A stretch of DNA of 64,000 nucleotides from Streptomyces cinnamoneus. GTDB lineage: Bacteria > Actinomycetota > Actinomycetes > Streptomycetales > Streptomycetaceae. The stretch is taken from positions 2,170,001-2,234,000 of the forward strand of contig NZ_PKFQ01000001.1 in NCBI RefSeq assembly GCF_002939475.1, in the 5' to 3' direction. The notes beneath the pieces were generated by a model, which did not search any database, was not told the DNA's origin, and saw only the letters and a program-made list of their open reading frames with translations. The translations under genes and the position numbers were made by a program. The stretch's first letter is position 1; the number at the start of each line of letters is the position of its first letter. Below, piece after piece: positions 18,449 through 26,573 of the stretch.

Positions 18449-19762
18449 ATGAGACCCACGCACATAACCGCCCCTGTTTCCCGGGCGCCCCGGCGCACCC
18501 GTCTCGCCGTCCTGGGCACCGCCCTGCTCGCGTGCGCTCCGCTCGCGCTGACGGCCGTCCCCGCCTCCGCGGCCCCGGCGGCCGCCCCGCCCACCGTCGA
18601 GGAGCAGCGGCTGGACGGCGCCGTGCCTCAGGAGATCCTGCGGCGCAGCGGGTTCGACGACGTGGCCCCCGGCTTCGCCCGCGCCCTGGCCGGCACGCGC
18701 TCCCTGGACCAGGCCCGGCGGCTGGCGGCCGAGGACGGCCGGAGGCTGTGGCGCCGGGCCGTGGACCGGGCGCAGGGCCGGGGGCCCGCCGGCGGCGACC
18801 TGAGCGCGGACGACGACCGTCCGCTGTACTGGGCCCGGCTGGGCATGACGCGGGCGCTGCGGGAGTGGCGGCCGGCCTTCTCCCTGGACGAGGGCCGGCG
18901 CGCGGACCTGGTGGCGCGCCTGGAGCGCGGCTCGCGGGGCCAGGACTCCGTGGAGCTGCCCACGGGCTCGGCGGTGAAGCGGGTGGTGATCACCGGCTTC
19001 GACCCGTTCCAGCTCGACTCCGACATCCGCCGCTCCAACCCCTCGGGGGCGGCGGCGCTCGCTCTGGACGGCACCACGATCCAGACCCCGGCGGGCCCGG
19101 CCCGGGTGGAGGCCGCCGTCTTCCCGGTGCGCTGGGAGGACTTCGCGGGCGGCACGGTCGAACGGACGCTGCTGCCGCACTTCACCCCGGGGCCCGGCCG
19201 GGTGGACCTGTTCACCACCATCAGCCAGGGGCGGCCCGGCCGCTTCGACGTGGAGCGCACCAACGGCGCCTGGCGGGGCGGCTCCCCGGACAACGTGAAC
19301 CTCTCGCGCACCGGGACGGTGCCCGTGCCGCGCGGCCTGCCGACCGTGACGCCGCAGCCGCAGTGGACCACCACCTCCCTGCCGTACGCCGCGCTGACGG
19401 CCACGCCGACGGGCCGCTTCCCCGTGCGCGACAACACCTCGGTCACCGAGATCCCCGCAGGCGGCACCGAGGAGGCCGACCGGCCCGACGGGCCGACGCC
19501 GGGCTCGACGGCCCGCGCGGGCGGCGGAGGCGACTACCTCTCCAACGAGATCGCCTACCGCGCCACGCTGCTGCGCGACGCCGTCCGACTGCGTGTGCCG
19601 GGCGGGCATCTCCACACGCCGGTGCTGTCCTTCGGGGCGGGCAACACCGATCCGGCGAACGGGCGGGTCACCGACCCGTCGTTCGTCGCGGACCGGCTGG
19701 CGATCACCGCCCAGATCCGCTCGCTGCTGGCGGTGGCCGTGGGTTCCGGCGGTCGGCCATGA
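18449..19762 (+). CDS. Secreted pyroglutamyl-peptidase I-like protein with Cys-to-Ser active site
   Basis: 437 residues with a Sec signal peptide ending near ASA (about residue 42). The C-terminal ~260 residues resemble peptidase C15: ITGFDPFQ plus a following NPSG, a DVER segment placing Glu269, GDYLSNEIAY at the nucleophile, and GHLHTP placing His389. The family nucleophile Cys (YLCN) is Ser365 here. The ~150-residue N-terminal extension has no recognised domain. It may be an inactive or serine-dependent relative, possibly using another bond type. ATG 18449 is preferred; GTG 18431 is possible. A second gene follows after 7 bp. Confidence 0.75.
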   Translation: MRPTHITAPVSRAPRRTRLAVLGTALLACAPLALTAVPASAAPAAAPPTVEEQRLDGAVPQEILRRSGFDDVAPGFARALAGTRSLDQARRLAAEDGRRLWRRAVDRAQGRGPAGGDLSADDDRPLYWARLGMTRALREWRPAFSLDEGRRADLVARLERGSRGQDSVELPTGSAVKRVVITGFDPFQLDSDIRRSNPSGAAALALDGTTIQTPAGPARVEAAVFPVRWEDFAGGTVERTLLPHFTPGPGRVDLFTTISQGRPGRFDVERTNGAWRGGSPDNVNLSRTGTVPVPRGLPTVTPQPQWTTTSLPYAALTATPTGRFPVRDNTSVTEIPAGGTEEADRPDGPTPGSTARAGGGGDYLSNEIAYRATLLRDAVRLRVPGGHLHTPVLSFGAGNTDPANGRVTDPSFVADRLAITAQIRSLLAVAVGSGGRP

Positions 19763-19769
19763 TGGCCCG

Positions 19770-20519
19770 ATGATCATTGCAGCAGCCCAGTTCACCGCCC
19801 GTCCGCTCGACGTCACGGCCAATGTGGCGCGCATGGCCGCCGTCGTCACCGAGGCCGGTGAGCGGGGCGCGGCGCTGGTCGTCTTCCCCGAACTGGCCGT
19901 CACGGGTTACGAGCTCGCGGCCGTCGCCGCGGACCCGGACCGGCTGGCCGTGGACCCGGACGACCCCCGTCTCGGCCCGCTCCGCGACGCCTGCCGCGCG
20001 GCGGGCGTCGCGGCGGTGGTGAACTGCGCGGGCCGGCTGCCGGCCGGCCCGACGATCTCCTCGTTCGTCTACGGCCCGGACGGCGCGCCGCTGACCCGCT
20101 ACGAGAAGCAGCACGTGACGGCCGCGGAGGAAGCCGCCGGGTTCGTCGCGGGGACGCGGGACGGGCGGTTCACCCTGGGGGGTGTGGCCTTCGGGCTCGC
20201 CATCTGCTTCGACGCCCACTTCCCCGACCTCGCGGCGCGGGCCGCGGCGGACGGCTGCTCCGTGCTGCTCGCGAGCTCTCTGTACGGGCGGGGCGGGGGC
20301 GCGGCGGAGCGGATGGCCGTCTTCCCGTCCCTGGCCCGGGACAACGGGCTGTACGTGGTGCTGGCCAACCACGTCGGGCCGGCGGGCCCGTACGACGCGT
20401 GCGGTCTGAGCGCGGTGTGGGGGCCGGACGGCGAGGTCCTGGCGGAGGGGCCGGGGGACGACACCGCTCTGGTGCCCGCGAGGACGGGGGTCCGGGCCCC
20501 CGGCGCCGTCGCCGGGTGA
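19770..20519 (+). CDS. Carbon-nitrogen hydrolase (nitrilase superfamily amidase)
   Basis: 249-residue cytoplasmic amidase. The Glu-Lys-Cys triad is complete: Glu41 in VVFPELAVTGYE, Lys113 in RYEKQHV and Cys146 in LAICFDAHFPD. Substrates of such proteins include omega-amides, carbamoyl compounds and nitriles, and this one cannot be assigned. It starts 7 bp after the secreted peptidase-like gene, so the two may be co-transcribed, though CATGAT 6 nt before the ATG could also give a separate leaderless start. Confidence 0.88.
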   Translation: MIIAAAQFTARPLDVTANVARMAAVVTEAGERGAALVVFPELAVTGYELAAVAADPDRLAVDPDDPRLGPLRDACRAAGVAAVVNCAGRLPAGPTISSFVYGPDGAPLTRYEKQHVTAAEEAAGFVAGTRDGRFTLGGVAFGLAICFDAHFPDLAARAAADGCSVLLASSLYGRGGGAAERMAVFPSLARDNGLYVVLANHVGPAGPYDACGLSAVWGPDGEVLAEGPGDDTALVPARTGVRAPGAVAG

Positions 20520-20524
20520 GGCCG

Positions 20525-21310
20525 TCAGGGGGCGGTGAGCTCCCCCGCGCCGGCCCTCGGCAGCGGCGCCTCCGCCTCCCCCGTCAGGTCCCGCACCAGC
20601 AGCGTCGCTCCCGCGACCGCCCCCGGCATGACGAACACGGCGACCAGCGGCACCAGGAACAGCAGCGCCAGGGGCACCCCGAAGCCCAGCGTGAGGAGCT
20701 TGCGCGAGCGCAGCATCCGCAGCCGCTCGCGCAGGGGGACGCCCCGGCGCTGGAGCGCGACGGCGGTGAGCTCCTCGGCGAGGAAGAAGCCGGAGACGCA
20801 GAACCCGATCGCGGGGACGACGGTCTGGCCGAGGACGGGCACGAAGCCCAGCGCGAAGAGCAGCACGCCCCACACGGCCACCCGCACCAGCACGGCGAGG
20901 CTCTCCCGTGCCGAGATCCACAGCTCCCGCCACAGGGGCAGTCCGGATGCGGGCGCCTCGCCGCCCTCGGCCGCGTCGACCCGCTCGGACAGGGCCTCGT
21001 AGAAGGGCTGCCCGACCAGCAGCGTCACGGCCGTGAAGGAGATCAGGGCGAGCAGCAGGCAGCCGCCGAAGAAGACGGCGGTCAGCGCGCCGCGGAAGAG
21101 CCCGAGCCAGGGCGAGCCCCAGCCGTCGGCGAAGGGCGTGGCCCAGGCGACGGCGTCGTCCGACCAGAGGACGAGCGCGACGACCGCCGCCGCGTACCCG
21201 GCCAGGGTGATGAGGCCGGGCAGCAGCCCGAATCCCCACTGCCGGCGGTTGCGCCCCACCCACCGCTGGCCCTTGACCAGGTACGTCATGCCCGCCACAA
21301 GATCTCGCAT
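20525..21310 (-). CDS. EI24/CysZ-like integral membrane protein
   Basis: 261 residues with about five membrane segments (near residues 30-50, 75-100, 140-160, 165-180 and 205-235). The cytoplasmic stretch after the second helix reads VGQPFYEALSERVD, the hallmark of the EI24/CysZ family. CysZ relatives take part in sulfate uptake, but no cysteine-biosynthesis gene lies nearby. ATG 21310 follows TACGCT by 8 nt and lacks a ribosome site. It is convergent with the amidase, with 5 bp between stops. Confidence 0.85.
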   Translation of the reverse strand: MRDLVAGMTYLVKGQRWVGRNRRQWGFGLLPGLITLAGYAAAVVALVLWSDDAVAWATPFADGWGSPWLGLFRGALTAVFFGGCLLLALISFTAVTLLVGQPFYEALSERVDAAEGGEAPASGLPLWRELWISARESLAVLVRVAVWGVLLFALGFVPVLGQTVVPAIGFCVSGFFLAEELTAVALQRRGVPLRERLRMLRSRKLLTLGFGVPLALLFLVPLVAVFVMPGAVAGATLLVRDLTGEAEAPLPRAGAGELTAP

Positions 21311-21395
21311 GGCGGGAAAGCGTAGCCGCTCCGGCGGAGGGCCGGACCCTCGCGCCGGAGCGGGCTGTGCACGGCCGGGAACGGCCGCCGGGCCG

Positions 21396-21824
21396 TCAGC
21401 CGACGGTCAGCGTGACCTCGATGTTCCCGCGGGTGGCGTTGGAGTAGGGGCACACCTGGTGGGCCTTCTCCACCAGCGCGCGGGCGGTCGCCTCGTCGAC
21501 GTTCGGGATGCGGGTGGTGAGGGCGACCTTGATGCCGAAGCCGCCGTCGGGGGTCTTGCCTATGCCGACCTCGGCGGTGACGGTCGAGCCGGAGATGTCG
21601 GCCTTCGCCTGGCGGGCGACGACGCCCAGCGCGCCCTGGAAGCAGGCGCTGTAACCGGCCGCGAAGAGCTGCTCGGGGTTGGTGCCGGCGCCGCTGCCGC
21701 CCAGCTCCTTCGGGGGGTTGACGACGACGTCGAGGTTGCCGTCGTCGCTGGCGACGCGGCCGTCACGGCCGTTCTCGGCGGTGGCCACGGCGGTGTAGGC
21801 GACGTCGACGGGCTGGATGGGCAT
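21396..21824 (-). CDS. ohr: Organic hydroperoxide resistance protein
   Basis: 142-residue thiol peroxidase of the Ohr subgroup of OsmC. The two active-site cysteines are Cys61 (AGYSACFQGAL) and Cys125 (HQVCPYSNATRGN). It reduces organic peroxides with lipoyl or other dithiol donors in the cytosol. AGGAGT precedes the ATG. It lies 69 bp after a quinone-reductase-like gene in the same direction; a MarR gene stands beyond that one, as in OhrR-type peroxide circuits. Confidence 0.93.
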   Translation of the reverse strand: MPIQPVDVAYTAVATAENGRDGRVASDDGNLDVVVNPPKELGGSGAGTNPEQLFAAGYSACFQGALGVVARQAKADISGSTVTAEVGIGKTPDGGFGIKVALTTRIPNVDEATARALVEKAHQVCPYSNATRGNIEVTLTVG

Positions 21825-21893
21825 GGTTACTCCTGAGGATGACGAGGGGGAAAGGAGGTGGCCGGCCGGAAGGGGCCGGAAGGGGCGACCCGG

Positions 21894-22925
21894 TCAGGCG
21901 TCGAGGCCGACGATCATCTTGCCGATGTTCTCGCCGCGCAGCATGCCGAGGAACGCGTCCGCCGCGTTGTCGATGCCCTGCACGACCGTCTCGCGGTACT
22001 GGAGCTCGCCCGAACGCACCCAGCCCGAGACCTCTTCCACGAACTTCGGGTGCAGGGCGCTGTGGTCCGACACGAGCATGCCCTGCATCCGCAGCCGCTT
22101 GCCGATCACCAGCGCGAGGTTGCGCGGCGCCGCGGGCGGCTCGGTGGCGTTGTACTGCGAGATCATGCCGCAGACGGCGATCCGGCCGTGGACGTTCAGG
22201 GAGCTGATGGCCGCTTCGAGGTGCTCGCCGCCGACGTTGTCGAAGTAGACGTCGATGCCGTCGGGGGCCGCGGCCTTGAGCTGCTCGGCGACCGGGCCGT
22301 TCTTGTAGTTGAAGGCCGCGTCGAAGCCGTACTCCTCGACCAGGAGCTTGACCTTCTCGTCGGAGCCCGCGCTGCCGACGACCCGCGAGGCGCCCTTGAG
22401 CTTGGCGATCTGGCCCACCTGGCTGCCGACCGCCCCCGCCGCGCCGGAGACGAAGACGGCGTCGCCCTCCTTGAAGGAGGCGACCTCCAGCAGGCCGGCG
22501 TAGGCGGTCATGCCCGTCATACCCAGGACGCCGAGGTAGCCGGAGAGCGGGGCGAGGCCGGGGTCGGCCTTGGTGGCGTGCCGGGCGTCCACGAGGGCGT
22601 ACTCGCGCCAGCCCAGGCCGTGCAGGACGTGGTCGCCGACCGCGAAGCCCTCCGCCCGGGAGGCGACGACCTCGCCGACCGCGCCGCCGTCCATCGGACG
22701 GTCGAGCTGGAAGGGCGGCACGTAGGACTTCACGTCGTTCATCCGGCCGCGCATGTACGGGTCCACGGAGAAGTAACGGTTGCGGACGAGGATCTGCCCC
22801 TCGCCGGGCGCGGGCACCTGGGCCTCGCGCAGCGCGAAGTCCTCCGGCTTCGGCCAGCCCTGCGGGCGGGCGACGAGGTGCCATTCGCGGCTCTTGACAG
22901 GGGTGCCTGCGGCGTGGGCCGTCAT
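21894..22925 (-). CDS. NADP-dependent medium-chain oxidoreductase, CurA/leukotriene B4 dehydrogenase-like
   Basis: 343 residues of the zinc-free MDR family, with no zinc-ligand cysteines. The NADP site VFVSGAAGAVGSQVGQIAKL and the N-terminal VDPYMRGRM are diagnostic. Such enzymes reduce activated double bonds of enones and quinones. ATG 22925 has AAGG about 10 nt upstream. It is divergent from a MarR gene whose intergenic region contains two dyads, and ohr lies downstream, so a stress response to electrophiles or peroxides is likely. Confidence 0.9.
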   Translation of the reverse strand: MTAHAAGTPVKSREWHLVARPQGWPKPEDFALREAQVPAPGEGQILVRNRYFSVDPYMRGRMNDVKSYVPPFQLDRPMDGGAVGEVVASRAEGFAVGDHVLHGLGWREYALVDARHATKADPGLAPLSGYLGVLGMTGMTAYAGLLEVASFKEGDAVFVSGAAGAVGSQVGQIAKLKGASRVVGSAGSDEKVKLLVEEYGFDAAFNYKNGPVAEQLKAAAPDGIDVYFDNVGGEHLEAAISSLNVHGRIAVCGMISQYNATEPPAAPRNLALVIGKRLRMQGMLVSDHSALHPKFVEEVSGWVRSGELQYRETVVQGIDNAADAFLGMLRGENIGKMIVGLDA

Positions 22926-22945
22926 GAGATCAACCTTCCGAATGC

Positions 22946-22988
22946 TTCAGGAACTGAAACAACCATGCTCCTCGATATTTCATGTTGT
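22946..22988. promoter_or_regulatory. Candidate MarR operators in divergent promoter
   Basis: TTCAG-gaa-CTGAA (22946-22958) is a perfect dyad. A second, imperfect one pairs ACAACCATG (22959-22967) with CATGTTGT (22981-22988). Both sit in the AT-richer 88-bp gap between the reductase and the marR gene. Autoregulation and control of the reductase are inferred. Confidence 0.45.
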
Positions 22989-23013
22989 CAAGCAAGTGGG
23001 TACCCTGGATGTC

Positions 23014-23445
23014 ATGACTCCTCACCCCCCTCCGACCGACGCCCTGACCCTTGAGGTGGTCGAACTCATCGGGACCGTCGTGGCGCGCTACCACGAGGAG
23101 TACGAGGAGGCGGCCGCCAAGCACTCCCTCACCGGCGCCCAGGCCCGCGTCCTGGCGCTCCTCGCGCGCGAGCCGATGCCGATGCGGCGCATAGCGCAGA
23201 AGCTGAAGTGCGAGCCGTCGAACGTCACCGGGATCGTCGACCGCCTGGAGGCCCGCTCCCTGGTCGAGCGCCGCCCCGACCCCGCCGACCGGCGCGTCAA
23301 GCTCGCCGCCGTCACGGACGAGGGCCGCGCGACGTCCGCCCGGCTGCGGGAATCCCTGCACTTCGCCCGCGAGCCGCTGGCCGGGCTGTCGACGCGGGAG
23401 CGCACCGCGCTGCGCGACCTGCTCCAGCGGATGCTCGGCGACTGA
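23014..23445 (+). CDS. MarR family transcriptional regulator
   Basis: 143-residue winged-helix regulator: the recognition region reads MPMRRIAQKLKCEPSNVTGI, followed by the wing VERRPDPADRRVKLAAVTDEG. It has one cysteine, in the recognition helix (LKCEPS), rather than the N-terminal OhrR-type Cys, so redox sensing in the OhrR manner is not supported. Divergent from the MDR reductase and near ohr. ATG 23014 is chosen for the family-typical N-terminus. Confidence 0.9.
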   Translation: MTPHPPPTDALTLEVVELIGTVVARYHEEYEEAAAKHSLTGAQARVLALLAREPMPMRRIAQKLKCEPSNVTGIVDRLEARSLVERRPDPADRRVKLAAVTDEGRATSARLRESLHFAREPLAGLSTRERTALRDLLQRMLGD

Positions 23446-23482
23446 GGCGGCCGTACGGACCGGTCCGCCGGCCCGGGCCCGC

Positions 23483-23998
23483 TCAGCCGAGCAGACGCAG
23501 CTCCGCCGCCGTGACCACGGTGCCCAGCCGCGGCATGTCCAGCGCCACCGACGCCCGGTGCTCCTCGGCCGTCAGGGCGCTCATCGCGTCCTCCACGAAG
23601 ACCAGGTCGTAGCCGTGGTCGGCGGCGGCGCGGGCGGTGGACTCCACGCCCAGGTTGGTGGCGATGCCGGCGAGCACGAGCGTCCGCACGCCGCGCTCCC
23701 TCAGCCGCTCGTGGAGGTCCGTGCCGTGGAACGCCCCGACCGTGTGCTTGACGATCTCGACATCGCCGGGCTCGGCGAGACCCGCGAGCAGCCCGCTGCC
23801 GGGCGGCTGTTCGGGGAGGTGGGGCCGCTCGACCCGTACGACCACCACCGGCGCGCCCGCCTTGCGGAAGCCGCGCGCCAACTCCACCGCCGTCTCGGCC
23901 ACTTCGTCGCCGGAATGCGGCGCGAGGGGCAACGCCAGGAGGCGTTCCATGAAGTCGACGAGAACGAGTGCGGTGCGCTGGGGGTCGATTTCCGTCAT
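23483..23998 (-). CDS. Isochorismatase-fold hydrolase lacking the nucleophile Cys
   Basis: 171 residues of the isochorismatase-like fold. The catalytic Asp15 (LVLVDFMER) and Lys84 (IVKHTVGAF) are present. In the GIATNLGVESTAR block the usual nucleophilic Cys is Gly117. Amidases of the family (nicotinamidase, N-carbamoylsarcosine amidase) need that Cys, whereas true isochorismatases of the EntB/PhzD type carry Gly there. It could therefore cleave a vinyl ether, or be a non-amidase relative. The ATG follows TACGGT by 7 nt without a ribosome site. Convergent with marR. Confidence 0.82.
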   Translation of the reverse strand: MTEIDPQRTALVLVDFMERLLALPLAPHSGDEVAETAVELARGFRKAGAPVVVVRVERPHLPEQPPGSGLLAGLAEPGDVEIVKHTVGAFHGTDLHERLRERGVRTLVLAGIATNLGVESTARAAADHGYDLVFVEDAMSALTAEEHRASVALDMPRLGTVVTAAELRLLG

Positions 23999-24181
23999 GG
24001 CCAGACCGTACCGGCCGCGACCACGGCGTGGGCGGCCTCCCGGCCAGCTCCCGGCTGACGGGGGGTAAAGCTTGCGCGAAAGTACGACCCCGGCGACGCC
24101 CGCCGTCCGCACGGCGGGGCAACTCGCCGCGGATTCCCCGCCGGTGGCCCGGACGGGTCGGCGGTGCGCGACGATGACCTC

Positions 24182-24781
24182 ATGAGAGAGGATCCCGGCC
24201 CCGGAACCCGGGGCTCTGGCCCCGCCTTCGGGCCCCTGCAGTTCCAGCTCGTCCTGCTGAGACGGATGGCCGACCACCAGCCCGGCCTGGTCGAGGACGC
24301 CCTGCGCGAACTGGGCGTCCAGCGCGGCGAGATACGCGAGGCCAACCGCCGCTGGCAGGCCATGCTGCGCTCGCCGCGCCGGGGCGGCGCCCGCCCGCCC
24401 CACCGGTCCGTGCTCGGCCCGCCCGAGACCACCGGCGAGCGCCGGGTCGGGGACCTGACCTTCGAGGCCGCGACGTGGCCGGTGCCGCTCTGGCCGGATC
24501 TGCGCTTCGAGGTGCTGGCCGCGCCCGGCGGCGCGGTCTGGAACGAGTGGCTGGTGCGCGCCCCCGGGGCACCCGGCCCCGTACTGCGGACGGTGGCGGA
24601 CCTGCGGCCCTGGTCGTGCACCGTCGACGAGGTGGCGCGGGCCTTCCCGCCCGCCCGGCCCATGGAGGGCACCGCCCCCACGCGCTGGCAGCTGGCCTTC
24701 ACGGCCCCCGACGCCACGGGCGGGCGGCGCGAGCATGTGGCCGAATTCACCTGGGGGCTCCTCCAGCGCCTGGTGCGCTGA
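24182..24781 (+). CDS. Conserved hypothetical protein
   Basis: 199 residues, not recognised. The N-terminal third is helical and charged (LQFQLVLLRRMADHQPGLVEDA). The rest is rich in Trp, Pro and beta-prone segments. There is no signal peptide, membrane helix or catalytic motif. I choose ATG 24182, which has GACGAT 6 nt upstream; an in-frame start lies at 24164. It is divergent from the isochorismatase-like gene and precedes the sortase gene by 93 bp. Confidence 0.7.
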   Translation: MREDPGPGTRGSGPAFGPLQFQLVLLRRMADHQPGLVEDALRELGVQRGEIREANRRWQAMLRSPRRGGARPPHRSVLGPPETTGERRVGDLTFEAATWPVPLWPDLRFEVLAAPGGAVWNEWLVRAPGAPGPVLRTVADLRPWSCTVDEVARAFPPARPMEGTAPTRWQLAFTAPDATGGRREHVAEFTWGLLQRLVR

Positions 24782-24874
24782 GCCGCCGGGGGAAACGGGT
24801 CCCCCCGCGGGAGGAGGCCGAAGTGGCCGATCGGCCGAGGCGTGCGCGGGGGTCCGCTCCGTAGGTTGGACCGC

Positions 24875-25444
24875 ATGTCCCCCTCCCGCCGCACCCGCTT
24901 CCCCGCCCTCGCCCTGCTGCTGCTCGTGCCGGCCGTGCTGCTGGCCGCCTGCGCGCCGGGCGGCGGCACGGACAAGGTCATCGGCGGTCCCGCGTCGGCC
25001 GAGGAGCCGTCCCGCATCCTCATACCGGCCATCGGCGTGGACAGCCCGCTGATCCGGCTGGGCAAGGGCAAGGACGAGAACGTCCAGGTGCCGCCGCCGG
25101 AGAAGGTCATGACGGCGGGCTGGTACACCGGCGGGGCGCGGCCCGGCGAGCCCGGCGCCGCCGTCATCGTCGGCCACCACGACGGCCGGGGCGGCAAGGG
25201 CGTCTTCCACGACCTGCACAAGGTCACCGAGGGCACGGCGATCGACGTCCGGCGCGGCGACGGCACCGTGCTGCACTTCACGGTGACCGGCACCGAGACC
25301 GTGCGCAGGAACGCCTTCCCCACGCGGAAGGTCTACGGACCGACCGGGGAGAAGGCGCTGCGTCTGGTCACGTGCGCCGGCGAGCTGGACGCGGACGGCC
25401 ACGCGGCGGAGAACCTCGTCGTCTACGCCGCGCTCAAGCCCTGA
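24875..25444 (+). CDS. Class F sortase, lipoprotein, missing the usual Arg
   Basis: 189 residues. The signal sequence ends in LAAC with Cys26, so it is probably lipid-anchored outside. The sortase fold is recognisable from VIVGHHDG (catalytic His101 or 102) and RLVTC (Cys167), which fits class F housekeeping-like sortases of actinomycetes. No arginine follows Cys167, although the third catalytic residue of sortases normally lies there. ATG 24875 follows TAGGTT by 7 nt without a ribosome site. No LPxTG-type substrate gene is adjacent. Confidence 0.82.
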   Translation: MSPSRRTRFPALALLLLVPAVLLAACAPGGGTDKVIGGPASAEEPSRILIPAIGVDSPLIRLGKGKDENVQVPPPEKVMTAGWYTGGARPGEPGAAVIVGHHDGRGGKGVFHDLHKVTEGTAIDVRRGDGTVLHFTVTGTETVRRNAFPTRKVYGPTGEKALRLVTCAGELDADGHAAENLVVYAALKP

Positions 25445-25473
25445 CCGCCCGCCGTCCGCCTGACGGGGTCAGG
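25440..25473. terminator. Candidate bidirectional terminator
   Basis: CCTGACC (25440-25446) pairs with GGTCAGG (25467-25473) across a 20-nt loop, overlapping the stops of the two convergent genes (sortase and OsmC protein). Confidence 0.4.
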
Positions 25474-25894
25474 CGAGCTCGGCGGCCAGCGTGATCGTCG
25501 TCCCGGTCAGGGCCTGGCTGACCGGGCAGTTCTTCTTGGCGTCCTCGGCGGCCGCCGCGAAGCCCTCCTCGTCCAGGCCGGGCACCTCGCCCCGGACGGT
25601 GAGGTGGATGCCGGTGATGCCCTCGCCGGGCTGGAACGTCACCTCGGCCTTGGTCTCCAGGCGGGTGGGCGGGGTGCCCGCGCCGGTCAGGCCGTGGGAG
25701 AGGGCCATGGAGAAGCAGCTGGAGTGGGCGGCCGCGATCAGCTCCTCGGGGCTGGTCTTGCCGTTCGCCTGCTCGGCGCGCGAGGGCCAGGAGACGGGGT
25801 ACTTCCCGATGCCGGAGGACTCGAGGGCGACGACGCCGCTGCCGTTGAGCAGTTCGCCTTCCCAGACGGTGGTCGCGATGCGGTTGGTGGCCAC
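25469..25894 (-). CDS. OsmC family peroxidase
   Basis: 141 residues, the second OsmC-superfamily protein in the window and closer to OsmC than Ohr. The peroxidatic Cys60 (AAAHSSCFSMAL) and resolving Cys123 (KKNCPVSQAL) are in place. It detoxifies organic peroxides in the cytosol. The start is GTG 25894 with GGGAGGA 7 nt upstream; longer frames have no ribosome site. It stands alone on the minus strand, convergent with the sortase. Confidence 0.92.
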   Translation of the reverse strand: MATNRIATTVWEGELLNGSGVVALESSGIGKYPVSWPSRAEQANGKTSPEELIAAAHSSCFSMALSHGLTGAGTPPTRLETKAEVTFQPGEGITGIHLTVRGEVPGLDEEGFAAAAEDAKKNCPVSQALTGTTITLAAELA

Positions 25895-25949
25895 GGTGAT
25901 TCCTCCCAAAGAAGAACGTGTCATATGAAGATCGAGGACAATGCCCCGA

Positions 25950-26573
25950 TCATCGTGCCCCCGCGGGGTCCCCCCCGGTTCCGACACGCCCGTTCCAGGC
26001 GACCAGCACCGGGCGCCCGTGCTCGGTGCCGAGGGCGCTGACGGTCCCGGTGTCCAGCCGGAACAGCGCTCCCGCGGACGGCGGCAGCCCGAGCCTACGA
26101 GCCGTGAGCACACGCAGGAAGTGCGCGTGGGCGACCAGCACCACATCGCCTCCCGGCTCGCGGGGACGGCCCTCGATCCGCGCCAGGACCCGGTCCGCGC
26201 GGGCGCCCACCTGCTCCGGCGTCTCCCCGGGGTGCCCCTCGGGGCCGGGCACCACCCCGTCCTCGAACAGCGACCAGCCGGGCCGGGTGCGCCGGATCTC
26301 GGCGGTGGTGACGCCCTCGTAGCCGCCGTAGTCCCATTCCCGCAGGTCGGGCTCGGTACGGGCGGCCACGAGCCCGGCCAGCTCGGCGGTCCGCGCGGCC
26401 CGGGTCATGGGGCTGACCAGGACGAGCCCGACGTCCCGGGCCGCCAGCGCCGGCCGCAGCGACGCGGCCTCCCGCTCGCCGCGCGCCGTCAGGGGTTTGT
26501 CGGTCCAGCTGGTGTGCCGGCCGTCCCGGCTCCACTCGGTCTCGCCGTGCCGGACGAGCAGGAGCTCACTCAT
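25950..26573 (-). CDS. Histidine phosphatase family protein
   Basis: 207-residue phosphoglycerate-mutase-like phosphatase. RHGET (His9 is the phospho-acceptor), the second-shell Arg in SPMTRAARTAEL, and the late VAHAHFLRVL His are present. The substrate is unknown; relatives act on sugar phosphates or nucleotides. The start overlaps the end of the thioredoxin gene by 8 nt, so translation is coupled to thioredoxin. Confidence 0.9.
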   Translation of the reverse strand: MSELLLVRHGETEWSRDGRHTSWTDKPLTARGEREAASLRPALAARDVGLVLVSPMTRAARTAELAGLVAARTEPDLREWDYGGYEGVTTAEIRRTRPGWSLFEDGVVPGPEGHPGETPEQVGARADRVLARIEGRPREPGGDVVLVAHAHFLRVLTARRLGLPPSAGALFRLDTGTVSALGTEHGRPVLVAWNGRVGTGGDPAGAR

